Source of the DNA: Methylosarcina fibrata AML-C10
Lineage (GTDB): Bacteria; Pseudomonadota; Gammaproteobacteria; Methylococcales; Methylomonadaceae
Direction: 5' to 3'
Assembly (NCBI RefSeq): GCF_000372865.1
Contig: NZ_KB889965.1
Location: 641,902 to 705,901 of the forward strand
DNA: 64,000 nt
The translations under genes were made by a program, and so were the position numbers. The notes beneath the pieces were generated by a model. It was not told the origin of the DNA. It saw only the letters and a list, made by a program, of their open reading frames with translations, and ran no database searches. Of the stretch, positions 52,830 through 62,530 are shown piece after piece. Every line of letters begins with the position of its first letter. Positions within the stretch are counted from its first letter, which is position 1.

Positions 52830-54719
52830 GTGAATTCCCTTATCAATAGCGATCCCTATAACGACATACTCAAACAGCTTTTAAAAGAGGTTTCGGAATT
52901 GCGGAGGAAAGTCGAAACTCACGCAAATTCCCGCCTGCATCAATACCGGGATAAATACCGCGACGGCGTGTTCACCCGGAGCGCCTGCAATCTGGCGCAC
53001 TATCTGGCTTTAAGGCAAAACGATCTGCGCAACCTTCAGGACCGGCTGGCTCAGGCCGGCCTGTCCTCGTTGGGCCGGGCGGAAGCCTCGGTCATTTCCA
53101 CCCTGGACGCTCTGATCGACATATTGAAGCGCGCAACCGACGAGGCGTTTTTGCCCGGCGACAAAAATCCGAGCGAATTCGGTTTTACCCGGGGGCATCA
53201 GTTGCTGGAGCAGCATGCTATCGAGCTGTTCGGACCGTTTCACGAGCAAAGCAAAGCCCATGTGATGGTCACCTTGTCGACCGACGCGGCCTGGGACTAT
53301 GAATTGGTCCATGCGCTGCTGGAAAAAGGCATGACTTGCGCCCGGATTAATTGCGCTCACGACGATCCCGTACTATGGCAGGCCATGATTCGGAACATTC
53401 GCCGGGCCGAGACCGAATCGGGCAAGTCCTGCCGGGTTTTGATGGATCTGGCCGGCCATAAAATCCGCACCGGATCCATTGAACAGGGTCCCGCCGTTCA
53501 TCACATCAAAATCAAGCGGGATGCTTCAGGGCAATGCATCAGTCCGGGTTATCTGGTATTGGCTTCGGACGAAACCTGCCCTTTTACAGCATCGGAAGCC
53601 CATCAAACCTTGTTTAAAATTACGGTGCCGCAAACTGTCTTCGAAAAATTTTCTCCCGGCTTTATCCTGACGTTTACCGACGCGCGTGGCAAAGAACGCC
53701 ATCTGCTTCTTGAAAAGTCTCTATCCGAAGCCGAATGGCTGGCTTCCTGCCCGCAAAGCAGTTATCTGGCTTCGGGCTGCGAGTCAGCCTTGTACGAGTC
53801 GGCTCCGGTAGCGGAAAAGACACCCATTGTGCAATTCAATCTGGGCGAATTCTCCGGAGCGAGTCAGATCATCCGCTTGTTTAAAAACGATTTGCTGTTA
53901 TTGACCGACAACATCGTTCCCGGAGGTCCTGCCCGCTACGACGAGAATGGCATCGAGATTGCTCCGGCGCACATCGGTTGCACCTTGTCGTCCTTCATCG
54001 ACCGGCTGAAAGTGGGTCAGCCGGTCTGGATCGATGACGGTAAGATCGGAGCAATGGTGGAAGGACTCACCGAACAGGGCGCCTTGTTGCGCGTGACTCA
54101 GGCCAGAAGCGACGGCGTCCGCATCCAGTCCGACAAAGGCATCAACTTTCCGATGACCGATCTGGGGCTGCCGCCGCTCAGCGACAAGGATTTGAGCGAT
54201 CTCGACTTTGCCTGCGCGCACGCCGATCTGATCGGTTTTTCCTTCGTGGAAAAACTCGCCGACATGGACTATCTGATCGACGAACTGGCGAAACGGAGCG
54301 CCACCGATTTGCCGATCATCGCCAAAATCGAGACCAACCGCGCGGTCAAGAATCTTCCCGACATCATTCTCGGCACCCTCGGCCGGCACAGCCTGGGCAT
54401 CATGATTGCTCGCGGCGATCTCGCCGTCGAGCTCGGCAGCGCCCGGCTTGCGGAAATTCAGGAAGAGCTGCTCTGGCTCTGCGAGGCCGCGCACGTGCCG
54501 GTGATCTGGGCGACGCAGGTTCTGGAATCGATCGCCAAGAAAGGCGTCCGATCTCGGCCCGAATTTACTGACGCCGCGATGGCGGTGCGCGCCGAATGCG
54601 TGATGCTGAACAAGGGACCCTATATTCTCGACGCGATTGAAGCCCTGATCAATGTGATGGATCGTATGCAGGCGCATCAACGGAAGAAATTTTCCAGGTT
54701 AAGGGCTCTGCATTGGTAA
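52830..54719 (+). CDS. Atypical pyruvate kinase with N-terminal extension
   Basis: This 629-residue protein has a pyruvate kinase barrel from about residue 145 (VMVTLSTDAAWDYELVHALLEKGMTCARINCAHDD). MDLAGHKIRTG (usually D-T-K-G-P-E-I-R-T), GQPVWIDDGKIGA and IIAKIET with the catalytic Lys follow, then GIMIARGDLAVELG and VIWATQVLESIAKKG. About 140 helical residues precede the barrel, an insert of about 120 residues lies in the B-domain region, and the protein ends right after the barrel without the usual C-terminal allosteric domain. It would therefore not be regulated in the classical way. The start codon is GTG 52830 and is not certain. Function as pyruvate kinase is likely but the altered substrate motif leaves doubt. 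Confidence 0.75.
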   Translation: MNSLINSDPYNDILKQLLKEVSELRRKVETHANSRLHQYRDKYRDGVFTRSACNLAHYLALRQNDLRNLQDRLAQAGLSSLGRAEASVISTLDALIDILKRATDEAFLPGDKNPSEFGFTRGHQLLEQHAIELFGPFHEQSKAHVMVTLSTDAAWDYELVHALLEKGMTCARINCAHDDPVLWQAMIRNIRRAETESGKSCRVLMDLAGHKIRTGSIEQGPAVHHIKIKRDASGQCISPGYLVLASDETCPFTASEAHQTLFKITVPQTVFEKFSPGFILTFTDARGKERHLLLEKSLSEAEWLASCPQSSYLASGCESALYESAPVAEKTPIVQFNLGEFSGASQIIRLFKNDLLLLTDNIVPGGPARYDENGIEIAPAHIGCTLSSFIDRLKVGQPVWIDDGKIGAMVEGLTEQGALLRVTQARSDGVRIQSDKGINFPMTDLGLPPLSDKDLSDLDFACAHADLIGFSFVEKLADMDYLIDELAKRSATDLPIIAKIETNRAVKNLPDIILGTLGRHSLGIMIARGDLAVELGSARLAEIQEELLWLCEAAHVPVIWATQVLESIAKKGVRSRPEFTDAAMAVRAECVMLNKGPYILDAIEALINVMDRMQAHQRKKFSRLRALHW

Positions 54720-54747
54720 TTTTTTCAGGACGAAATTGCGAACCGTT

Positions 54748-55875
54748 TTAGGAATAAAAATCTTCTTGAAACTCATGCTGAATGCGAAGAATTTCCGGTT
54801 CGTGCGCGATCAAGGCATTCACGCAGTCCCGATCGAATTTTTCGCCGCTCAGTTCTTGCAGCAAAGCGAAGGCGGCTTCATTGCTCCAGGCTTCCTTATA
54901 GGGCCGTTTGCTAGTCAACGCGTCGAAGACGTCGGCGACCGCGACGATGCGCGCTTCGATCGGAATGGCCATGCCTTTCAAACCCTCGGGATAACCGCTG
55001 CCGTTGACCATTTCATGATGATATTCGGCGATGTTGCGGAGAATATCGATATCCTTGAGGCCGCCCAGGTCGAAATTCGCCACCAAATCGTCGATCATTT
55101 GCCGGCCTTTTACCGTATGGGTTTTCATGCAATCGAACTCGTCGTTGTCGAGTGGTCCGGATTTGAGCAGAATCTTGTCGGGGATGGCGATCTTGCCGAT
55201 GTCGTGCAGCGGGGCGAACGTGAAAACGCGGTCGATGAACACGTCGTCCAGGCGGTATTTTTCCGCCAGCGCGGAAGCGATCAGGCGGGCGTAATGGGAC
55301 ATGCGGTCCAGATGATTGCCGGTTTCAGGATCGCGGAAATGGACGATGTGTTGAGTGGTTTTCACTGCGGCGTTCATCATGCCCACGACCGACAAATCGT
55401 TGACGATCAGCAAGGAAACGATTTGTCCGTAAATGTCCAGTTTATGCAAACAGCTTTCGGTAAACACGTCGGTTTCAAACGAATTGAAAAACTGAAACCC
55501 GAAAATCAGGCCGTTATGAAACATCGGCCGGGTATAGCTGGCGGCATAGCCCTGCCGGCCGATTCGAATGGTGTGCTCGTGTTCGCCGTTTTGAAAGATG
55601 GTCAGATTGTTCACCACTCGTGGTTTGCCTTGCTGAAGAATCTCTTTCAGCGAAGGCGCTTCGTCGAGACTCGCCTGATAGTTGGGCAAGGGATCGTCCA
55701 TCCCGCTGCTGTGGAGGAAAGTCGACAAGACTTCGGTTTTCTGGTCGTAGAGCGCCACCGCGATGCGCGAGATGAAAGGTATTTCTCCCTGAAGAATGCG
55801 ATGCAGGTTCGCCAGCTTTTTCTGTAACGGGACCTGATCGTCGAACTGGATAAACCGATCCTGATGGAAGAACAT
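54748..55875 (-). CDS. HD-GYP domain phosphodiesterase with GAF-like sensor
   Basis: This 375-residue protein has an N-terminal GAF-like region (about residues 20-160, with RIAVALYDQKTEVLSTFLHSSG and AASYTRPMFHNGLIFGFQFF) and a C-terminal HD-GYP domain. The metal-binding HD is at 224-225 (APLHDIGKIAIPDKILLK), further metal ligands lie in EYHHEMVNGSGYP, and the GYP motif is at 294-296. Such proteins hydrolyse cyclic di-GMP, and the full set of residues suggests an active enzyme. It has no signal peptide, so it is a cytoplasmic sensor. It is convergent with the pyruvate kinase gene, 28 bases apart. Confidence 0.88.
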   Translation of the reverse strand: MFFHQDRFIQFDDQVPLQKKLANLHRILQGEIPFISRIAVALYDQKTEVLSTFLHSSGMDDPLPNYQASLDEAPSLKEILQQGKPRVVNNLTIFQNGEHEHTIRIGRQGYAASYTRPMFHNGLIFGFQFFNSFETDVFTESCLHKLDIYGQIVSLLIVNDLSVVGMMNAAVKTTQHIVHFRDPETGNHLDRMSHYARLIASALAEKYRLDDVFIDRVFTFAPLHDIGKIAIPDKILLKSGPLDNDEFDCMKTHTVKGRQMIDDLVANFDLGGLKDIDILRNIAEYHHEMVNGSGYPEGLKGMAIPIEARIVAVADVFDALTSKRPYKEAWSNEAAFALLQELSGEKFDRDCVNALIAHEPEILRIQHEFQEDFYS

Positions 55876-56173
55876 GATGATGCCGCAAATGATGAAGACA
55901 AAGTTATTGTAGATATAAAATTGATATTTATCAGAAAAATCAAAGACGCACCGGTTACTACAAGCGCGATCCCGAGAGTGAACCCTATGAGCGCCGGGCG
56001 TTTTTATAACAGGGAGGCAAGGGCGCCATCGAGCCGATGGGCATTGAACGGCGGCGCTTTCGGGGCCGGAAAGGGTCGCTGGATGCGCGCTGCATAGCCT
56101 GGAGGGCTAAATACATGACGGAACTGAGCCGAATCAGTTATCATCGGCTTTTTTGATCCAGCGGAAATCCAAC

Positions 56174-58297
56174 ATGGCCGAAGCAATAAAAACGACTCAT
56201 CCCGGCGGCTGTCCTCACGACTGTCCCGATACCTGTTCGATGATTTTCGAAGTCGAAGGCGGCAAACTGACCGGCGTCAAAGGCAATCCCGAGCATCCGA
56301 TGACGCGGGGAGGGCTTTGCGTCAAATTGAAGGATTACGAAAAACGTCATTACCATCCGGACCGCCTGTTGTATCCGATGCGCCGCAGCGGCCCGAAAGG
56401 CAGCGGACAATTTACGCGGATCACTTGGGACGAAGCCTTGGATGAAATCGAAACCCGCTGGCGGGCGATCATCGCCGAACACGGACCTCAGGCGATCGTG
56501 CCTTACAGCTACCTCGGCAATCAGGGCCTGGTACACGGGCTGAACGGCGGCGATGCGTTTTTCAACCGGCTCGGCGCGACGGTGACCGAGCGCACCTTCT
56601 GCGGCGAAGGTTCGAGCACCGCCTGGCTGTTGACGCTGGGACCGACTGCCGGAGTCGATCCGGAAAGCTTCGTTCACTCGAAATACATCGTCATCTGGGC
56701 CTGCAACTCGGTCAGCACCAATCTGCACCACTGGCACATCGTCAAGGATGCGCAGAAGCAGGGCGCCAAGGTCGTCGTGATCGACGCCTATGCATCGAGA
56801 ACCGCCAAGGAAGCCGACTGGCATCTCGCACCGAAGCCGGGCACCGACGGCGCCTTGGCGATGGCGATGATTCATACGATCGCCGAGGAAGGACTGGTCG
56901 ATCGGGATTACGTCGACAGCTACACGGTCGGTTTTGCGGAACTGGCCGAACGCGCCAGAACGCGGACGCCGGAATGGGCGGAAGCAATCACCGGCATTCC
57001 TGCCGGAGACATCCGCAAGCTGGCCCGCGAATATGCGACCACTCAACCCGCCGCGATCCGGATCGGCGTCGCCTTGGAGCGGCATCACGGCGGCGGTCAG
57101 ACCGTCCGCGCAGTTTCCTGCCTGCCCGCGTTGACCGGCGCCTGGCGTCATGTCGGCGGCGGCATCCTGCAGTTTCCGGTCTGGGAGCATCCCTACAAGT
57201 TCGACGTGATCTGCCGTCCGGACCTGATCCCGGAAGGCACGCGCGTGATCAATGCCTTGCAAATCGGCCGCGCTCTGACTACCGAGCCGCCGGCGGGGCC
57301 TCCGATCAAGTCGATCATGTGCTGGAACGCGAACCCGGTCACTCAGGCGCCGGAAACCGACCGGATCGTCGAAGGATTGATGAAAGAAGATCTGTTCCTG
57401 GTGTCGGCCGAACACTTCATCTCCGATACCGCTCTATACGCCGACGTCCTGCTGCCGGCATCGATGGGCGCGGAAATGGAAGACCTCATCCTGTCCTGGG
57501 GGCATCTGTATCTGACCTATAATGCCAAGTGCGTCGAATCGCCGGGCGAAGCGGTCCCGAACAACGAGATTTTCCGGCGCTTGGCCGCACGGTTCGGCTT
57601 CAAGGAAGACAATTTCAAGTGGTCGGATTCCGAATGCCTGGAGCATTACGTCGACTGGAATGCGTCTGCCTGCCGGGGGATTGATCTGGATTACTTGCGG
57701 AAGCACGGCTTCGCGCGTCTGAACGTCGGCACCCGGGACGACCGCGCGCCGCACCGGCAAGGCCATTTCCCGACGCCGTCCGGCAAATGCCATTTGAAAG
57801 CCGAGGGCGCGACCAATTTCGTGCCGGGGCCTTTCCGGCAGATGTACGAGAGCTTCCAGCCCGGAGAAGCGCTGGATCCCTTGCCGGATTACGTGCCGCC
57901 CAGGGAATCGGCCGCGACGAATCCCGAACTGGCCGCCAAATATCCGCTGAACATCGTCTCGCCGAAGAGCCACGGCTTCCTGAATTCCTGTTACGCGAAC
58001 ATGGAAAGTAAAATCCAGGGGCAGGGCGAGCAGTTCGTTTTAATCAATCAAGCGGATGCCGATTCCCGCGGCATCCGGCCCGGCGGCAAAGTCAAGGTCT
58101 TCAACGGGCGCGGCGCATTTGCGGGCGTCGCCCGAATCACCGACGACGTGAAGCCGGGATTAATCGTTGCAACGCTGGGTTATTGGCGGCAGTTGAACGA
58201 CGGTACCGTGAACGGCATCAGCTCGGCGGAGCTGGTCAATATGGGCAATGCGCCGTCGTTTTCGGATAATTTGGTGGAAATCGAGGCATTGCAATAA
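56174..58297 (+). CDS. Molybdopterin (bis-MGD) oxidoreductase
   Basis: This 707-residue protein of the DMSO-reductase family has an iron-sulfur motif with Cys13, Cys17, Cys21 and Cys49 (GGCPHDCPDTCSM...GGLCVK). RITWDEALDEIETRW, cofactor-binding stretches (IVIWACNSVSTNLHHW, RIGVALERHHGGGQ, IMCWNANPVTQAPETDRI) and the C-terminal MGD domain (VKVFNGRGAFAGVARITDDVKPG) follow. There is no twin-arginine signal, so it is cytoplasmic. It belongs to the assimilatory-nitrate-reductase/formate-dehydrogenase-like soluble group, often annotated BisC-like. No partner subunits are adjacent. Substrate is unknown. ATG 56174 is preferred over an upstream in-frame codon at 56153. Confidence 0.87.
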   Translation: MAEAIKTTHPGGCPHDCPDTCSMIFEVEGGKLTGVKGNPEHPMTRGGLCVKLKDYEKRHYHPDRLLYPMRRSGPKGSGQFTRITWDEALDEIETRWRAIIAEHGPQAIVPYSYLGNQGLVHGLNGGDAFFNRLGATVTERTFCGEGSSTAWLLTLGPTAGVDPESFVHSKYIVIWACNSVSTNLHHWHIVKDAQKQGAKVVVIDAYASRTAKEADWHLAPKPGTDGALAMAMIHTIAEEGLVDRDYVDSYTVGFAELAERARTRTPEWAEAITGIPAGDIRKLAREYATTQPAAIRIGVALERHHGGGQTVRAVSCLPALTGAWRHVGGGILQFPVWEHPYKFDVICRPDLIPEGTRVINALQIGRALTTEPPAGPPIKSIMCWNANPVTQAPETDRIVEGLMKEDLFLVSAEHFISDTALYADVLLPASMGAEMEDLILSWGHLYLTYNAKCVESPGEAVPNNEIFRRLAARFGFKEDNFKWSDSECLEHYVDWNASACRGIDLDYLRKHGFARLNVGTRDDRAPHRQGHFPTPSGKCHLKAEGATNFVPGPFRQMYESFQPGEALDPLPDYVPPRESAATNPELAAKYPLNIVSPKSHGFLNSCYANMESKIQGQGEQFVLINQADADSRGIRPGGKVKVFNGRGAFAGVARITDDVKPGLIVATLGYWRQLNDGTVNGISSAELVNMGNAPSFSDNLVEIEALQ

Positions 58298-58454
58298 AAT
58301 TAATGTTGAGTTGTTGCGTCCGTTTATGAGGTACGCACCCTGTATTATTTTCGAACCCCATTGTTAAGTCAGATTCGAAAAAGTATGCGATGCGGACTTT
58401 ACCTTGCTGAATTCAGACCTTGGGAACCCGCTATATTAAGGAAGATCGTTATTT

Positions 58455-60452
58455 ATGAATGTAATGGTACACATGATTTTTATCATGATTTTTTTAGCGG
58501 CCAATAATAATGCCCTAGCCGAACAGGTTCATCGTTATTCTCATCGTTCTTCCGGAGTCGAAAAAAAATCTTTACCCGAAAAAAAAGCGGGTAAACAGAA
58601 CGGCAGCGCCAAAAAAGCGCCTTCGAAAACGGCGAAAGTTCCTCAAAAACCGAAGAATGTTTCGTCGAAACCGCAGAAAAAAGAAACGGTTCCTTCCAAA
58701 GCTCCGGCGAAGACTCCCACGCCAAGACCATACGAAAGAAACGCAAGCGACAGCAAAACAGAAGTAGCGCAACTGTTGCAGCGACTGGCGGAACTGGGAG
58801 CCGTTTCCAGCATCATCCCGCTGCTGCAGGACAGTGATCCCGGCGTGCGCGAAGGAGCGATAGAAGTTCTGGGACAATTGGACGCAAAAAACGCGATTTC
58901 CAGCCTCATTCCTCTTTTGAAGGATGAGAATGATTCCGTGCGGAATAAAGCAATCGAAGTATTGGTGCAGTTTCGTGCCAGGGAAGCGATTCCCGTTCTT
59001 GTTCTTCTGTTGCAGGAAAAGGACAGCCAGATGCGCATCAACGCCATGGCGGCCCTGGTGCGATTGAACGCTCGAGGGGCCATTCCGGATATGATTCGAC
59101 TCCTGAAAGACGACAACACCACGGTGCGCACCGCCGCGATGGACTCGTTGGCGGAATTGCGGGCAAAAGAGGCGGTTTCCGGCATTTCGGCGCTTTTGCA
59201 AGACAACGACAGCCGCATCCGTATCCGGGCCATGGAAGTACTGGCCTTGCTGGATGGAAAAGAAGCGGTTCCCGGCATTATTTCGTTACTGAAAGACAAA
59301 GACGACAGAGTGCGCGTCAGCGCGATCAAGGCCCTGCAGGCGTTGGACGCAAAAGAAGCGGTGACGGGCATGATGCTTCTGTTGCACGACAATAATGCGG
59401 AAATTCGTTCCATGGCCTTGAGTCTGCTCCGCACGGTAAAGGCCGAAGAAGCCGTTCCGGAGATGATTCCTCTTTTGCGGGACGGCAATCCCGGCGTACG
59501 GATCAATGCCATTGCCGCATTGGAAGAACTCCGGGGAGAACAAGCCGTTCCCGAGATGCTGCCACTGTTGAACGACAGCGTCGGCAGCGTGCGCCTTCAG
59601 GCGATCGATTCGTTGTCGCGGTTGCAGAAAGAAGAATTTATTCCTCATATCGCATCCCTGCTGCATGACAAGGATGAGCGCGTGCAAACCCGTGCTCTGG
59701 AATTGTTGGCGGAAATTCATCGTAAAAATGCCGTAATCCCCGAAAAGAAAACGATTGCCGACGTGGCCGCTCTATTGCAAAGCCCCAATAAAAACCTCCG
59801 CGCCAAAGCAGCCGCTGCATTAAAAGAATTAGACGCGAAAGAAGCGATTCCGGATATTCTGCCTCTTTTAAAGGATAGCGAGGAGGAAGTACGCCTCGAG
59901 GCGATCCGGGCCCTGGCGCAATTACAGGCAACGGAGTCGATTCCTGCGCTTGTCCATTTTCTGAAAGATAATGAGCCGAAAATACGCATTGCCGCCATGG
60001 GTGCCCTGGTCGTGTTGCAGGGAAAAGAAGCCATGGCTGAAATTGCGCCTTTGTTAAAAGATCCGGTTCCCGAGGTCGTCTATGCCACAAAAGAAAGGCT
60101 GTCGCAATTACAGAATCCGTTATTGACGGCCGTGATCAGTAAATCCGTCAATCTGCTGATCGTGTTATGCCCAATTCTGGCGATTCTGCCGCTGTTTCTG
60201 AATGGGGCAAAGTTTTTTATAAGTATTACGGTTTTTATCGGCTCACTGTTTTTGTTCCGCCAATTGGCGAATCTGTCTCTCGACACTCCCTATCTTAAAG
60301 AAGGCGCCCTATTGGGGAACGTCTATCTGATCGGGGTATTATTGATTTTCGGCGCCGCGCTGTTTTTGAAGGCGAGCTGGTGGATTCTGGTCAGCTTGAT
60401 CAAAGGCTCGCCGGATGGGGAGGAGGATCATCTTGAGGCAAGGATCAAGTAA
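58455..60452 (+). CDS. HEAT-repeat protein with signal peptide and C-terminal membrane segments
   Basis: This 665-residue protein has four parts. A signal peptide runs from residues 1-22 (cleavage likely after ALA). A Lys/Pro/Ser-rich linker follows to about residue 95. Then come fourteen HEAT (PBS-lyase-type) repeats in near-perfect 31-residue register, pattern A.EAVP.MI.LLKD.D..VR..AI.AL..L. The C-terminal region has three to four membrane segments (NLLIVLCPILAILPLFL, FISITVFIGSLFLFRQL, NVYLIGVLLIFGAALFLKA). The repeats would sit in the periplasm as a binding solenoid tethered to the membrane. The repeats lack the partner residues of phycobilin lyases, so protein-protein scaffolding is more likely. 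No neighbour suggests a partner. Confidence 0.8.
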   Translation: MNVMVHMIFIMIFLAANNNALAEQVHRYSHRSSGVEKKSLPEKKAGKQNGSAKKAPSKTAKVPQKPKNVSSKPQKKETVPSKAPAKTPTPRPYERNASDSKTEVAQLLQRLAELGAVSSIIPLLQDSDPGVREGAIEVLGQLDAKNAISSLIPLLKDENDSVRNKAIEVLVQFRAREAIPVLVLLLQEKDSQMRINAMAALVRLNARGAIPDMIRLLKDDNTTVRTAAMDSLAELRAKEAVSGISALLQDNDSRIRIRAMEVLALLDGKEAVPGIISLLKDKDDRVRVSAIKALQALDAKEAVTGMMLLLHDNNAEIRSMALSLLRTVKAEEAVPEMIPLLRDGNPGVRINAIAALEELRGEQAVPEMLPLLNDSVGSVRLQAIDSLSRLQKEEFIPHIASLLHDKDERVQTRALELLAEIHRKNAVIPEKKTIADVAALLQSPNKNLRAKAAAALKELDAKEAIPDILPLLKDSEEEVRLEAIRALAQLQATESIPALVHFLKDNEPKIRIAAMGALVVLQGKEAMAEIAPLLKDPVPEVVYATKERLSQLQNPLLTAVISKSVNLLIVLCPILAILPLFLNGAKFFISITVFIGSLFLFRQLANLSLDTPYLKEGALLGNVYLIGVLLIFGAALFLKASWWILVSLIKGSPDGEEDHLEARIK

Positions 60453-60546
60453 GGTTTGGGTGAATTCTTGTGAGATGGCGTTGAAAACTCGTACAGCCGG
60501 TTAGCACGGCAACCGATCCATTGCATTTCCACGACATTATCCTCCT

Positions 60547-62040
60547 TTAGCCGACGGCGTTCGGATCGCCTCGCTCTCCCTGTAACGGGTTAGGCGAGGT
60601 TGAGTTGTCCGGGGGCGGGGACTGCGGGGAAACGGTTCCCGATGCCCCCGGCAGTTGTCTGGCATTTTTCTCGGCGTCGTCCTTTTGCGCCAGTAACGAA
60701 CGCAATCTTAGAAATTCTCCGAGCGTGTTGTACCAGAACGGTGCGCCTAAACTGAGCAACAGGATCGAAATAACGACGCCGGGAAGACTGACGTTGTCCC
60801 AGTTGCTCCACCATGTTTGAAGGTCGTTCGGAAGATTGATCAAGCCTTCTTTGGCCAAAAGGGCCAGATATTCTTTTTTCCTCTTGACGTCGGCGCTATT
60901 GGCTTCTTTTGCGGCGGCGGCCAGAGCGTCGGCCCTGGATTGGGCTTCCAGTGCGGCTTTCTCTTTATCGGCGGCATCGGCTGCGTTAGCGCTTGTTGCG
61001 AGTTTAGCTGTCGTTTCGGCGGCTTCGGCTTCCTTTCGAGCTTGCTCAGCGTCGCTGTTTTTCGCCTGAGCATCGGCTACTGCCTGGTCCTTGCCCATTC
61101 TGACCGCGGTTTCGACAAAAGACGCTCGTAACGCGTCGTCAATGGACAAGCGGTTTATTATATGGATCGCATCCAGTTGCAAGGCAACGGCGACGACAGC
61201 CGCACTGATGAAAGTCACCACCCGCGTGGTGGCGGTATAGCGCACGCTGACCCGGTCCATCACTTGATCGAAATTCTGGTTGATTTTCGCGAGAAATTCG
61301 CTGAAAGCTTCCTGCAGGAGCGCATTGGCTTGACGGAAATCGCCGGCCAGCTCCGGGTGGGATTTTTCATACTGGAGCGCCAATTGCCGGACGTTTTTTA
61401 ACGTATCGGCGGGATCTTGAATGCCGTTTTGATCGAGTGCTGTCAATAATTTCTCGAAAGGAGCTTTTTTCTCTGAAATGGCTTTTTGCAGAGAGTCGAA
61501 CGCTTTCTGCCGCGTCGCGGCATCGGCCGCGGACTCCAGATTTTTGATGAACTTTTCAAAGGGCTTTGCCGCCAACTCCGGAATTTTTTGCAAATCGGAT
61601 TTGAGCGGGTCAAGTGCTTTTTGAATGTTTTCTTTTGTGCCCGTTGCCACCTCCGCTTCAAGGTTTTTCAACGCATCGTTCAGGCTTTTCCAGGAGGCCC
61701 CGAAACCGAGCAATAATTTGACGAATTCTTCTCTATGGATGACGTTGCCCCGCTTGTAAAACTGAACAACGGTTCGCACAAAAGGTATCCGGGTAGGCAT
61801 CCACGATCCTGTTTTTCCGCCAATGACGGGATGCAACAGAACGTTTTCGGCAATGACTTTCCCTTCCTTGCGAGTCATGCCGGCATCCAGTAATTCGAGC
61901 AGATCGGTCAGACCGTCGCTCAGATTGTCGGCTCGACTGGCCAGCAGATTCAATACCGCCTGATTCAGCAAAGTGACTACCATGCTGATGATCAACATGA
62001 CGACCGTCAGTCCGATCAACACGTCAAGGGATTCCAGCAT
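60547..62040 (-). CDS. Membrane protein with long coiled-coil region, unknown function
   Basis: This 497-residue protein has an N-terminal membrane segment (LIGLTVVMLIISMVVTLLNQAVL) and a cytoplasmic helical stretch. A second membrane segment near TRVVTFISAAVVAVALQLDAI precedes an Ala/Glu/Lys-rich coiled coil (EQARKEAEAAETTAKLA, ADKEKAALEAQSRADALAAAAKEA). A third membrane segment is VSLPGVVISILLLSLGAPFWY, and a Pro/Ser-rich tail ends it. ATG 62040 follows AGGAGT at good spacing. I do not recognise the family. The layout (membrane anchors around a coiled coil) resembles structural or mechanosensing envelope proteins, but that is speculation. Confidence 0.72.
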   Translation of the reverse strand: MLESLDVLIGLTVVMLIISMVVTLLNQAVLNLLASRADNLSDGLTDLLELLDAGMTRKEGKVIAENVLLHPVIGGKTGSWMPTRIPFVRTVVQFYKRGNVIHREEFVKLLLGFGASWKSLNDALKNLEAEVATGTKENIQKALDPLKSDLQKIPELAAKPFEKFIKNLESAADAATRQKAFDSLQKAISEKKAPFEKLLTALDQNGIQDPADTLKNVRQLALQYEKSHPELAGDFRQANALLQEAFSEFLAKINQNFDQVMDRVSVRYTATTRVVTFISAAVVAVALQLDAIHIINRLSIDDALRASFVETAVRMGKDQAVADAQAKNSDAEQARKEAEAAETTAKLATSANAADAADKEKAALEAQSRADALAAAAKEANSADVKRKKEYLALLAKEGLINLPNDLQTWWSNWDNVSLPGVVISILLLSLGAPFWYNTLGEFLRLRSLLAQKDDAEKNARQLPGASGTVSPQSPPPDNSTSPNPLQGERGDPNAVG

Positions 62041-62266
62041 CGCTTCACTCCTGTTCATTGTTAGAGAAGGTACAAGATTTGCTAATTGCCTGGCTTTTTC
62101 GCAGTATATCGACTCCACCGATTCAAGTTGTTAGCAAATTGTTATTTTTTTGTTAGTTTGTGTTTTTGATTTTCAGGCCTCGAGAAAGGGACAACTATTG
62201 CCGCAAAATAAGGTCCGAGTAATGTATGAACTTATCTTTCAATTATTTTGTTGGTGAATTAACCGG

Positions 62267-62494
62267 ATGACTTCGAAAAACATGCGTATTACAGAAGCCG
62301 AATTGTCTAAAGCCCGAGCTTACATTGCCGATCATTTCGCTGCACACAGTTGGTGGCCTAAAGAGCAGCCGGGCGAAGCGAAGCGGGAATTCGAACTGAT
62401 GCAAGGCAGCGCTCTCTCATTGAATGCCTGGTGCGATAAATGGCTGGACGCCGAGCAATGCAAAAAACTGGAAAAAGCGCTTCGAACTCCGTAA
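62267..62494 (+). CDS. Small conserved-looking protein, unknown
   Basis: This 75-residue, Trp-rich soluble protein contains RITEAELSKARAYIADHF, HSWWPKEQPGEAKREFELM and LNAWCDKWLDAEQCKKLEKAL. There is no signal or membrane segment. Amphipathic helices dominate. It is a single-gene unit convergent with the RTX gene, whose stop lies 37 bases away. Codon choice matches its neighbours, so it is probably real. Confidence 0.6.
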   Translation: MTSKNMRITEAELSKARAYIADHFAAHSWWPKEQPGEAKREFELMQGSALSLNAWCDKWLDAEQCKKLEKALRTP

Positions 62495-62530
62495 AGGACT
62501 CAAGTGCGTCTCGGGAACGGTCGGAATCCA

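Noticed and set aside
54736..55827. Open frame of 363 codons on the plus strand
   Set aside because: Antisense to the HD-GYP gene, which carries a full set of catalytic motifs.
55864..56097. Small plus-strand gene of 77 codons before the molybdopterin oxidoreductase
   Set aside because: Partly antisense to the HD-GYP start, no ribosome binding site, no recognisable content.
58750..60100. DNA tandem repeat of about 93 bases
   Set aside because: The periodicity is at protein level (31-residue HEAT units); the DNA copies are strongly diverged.
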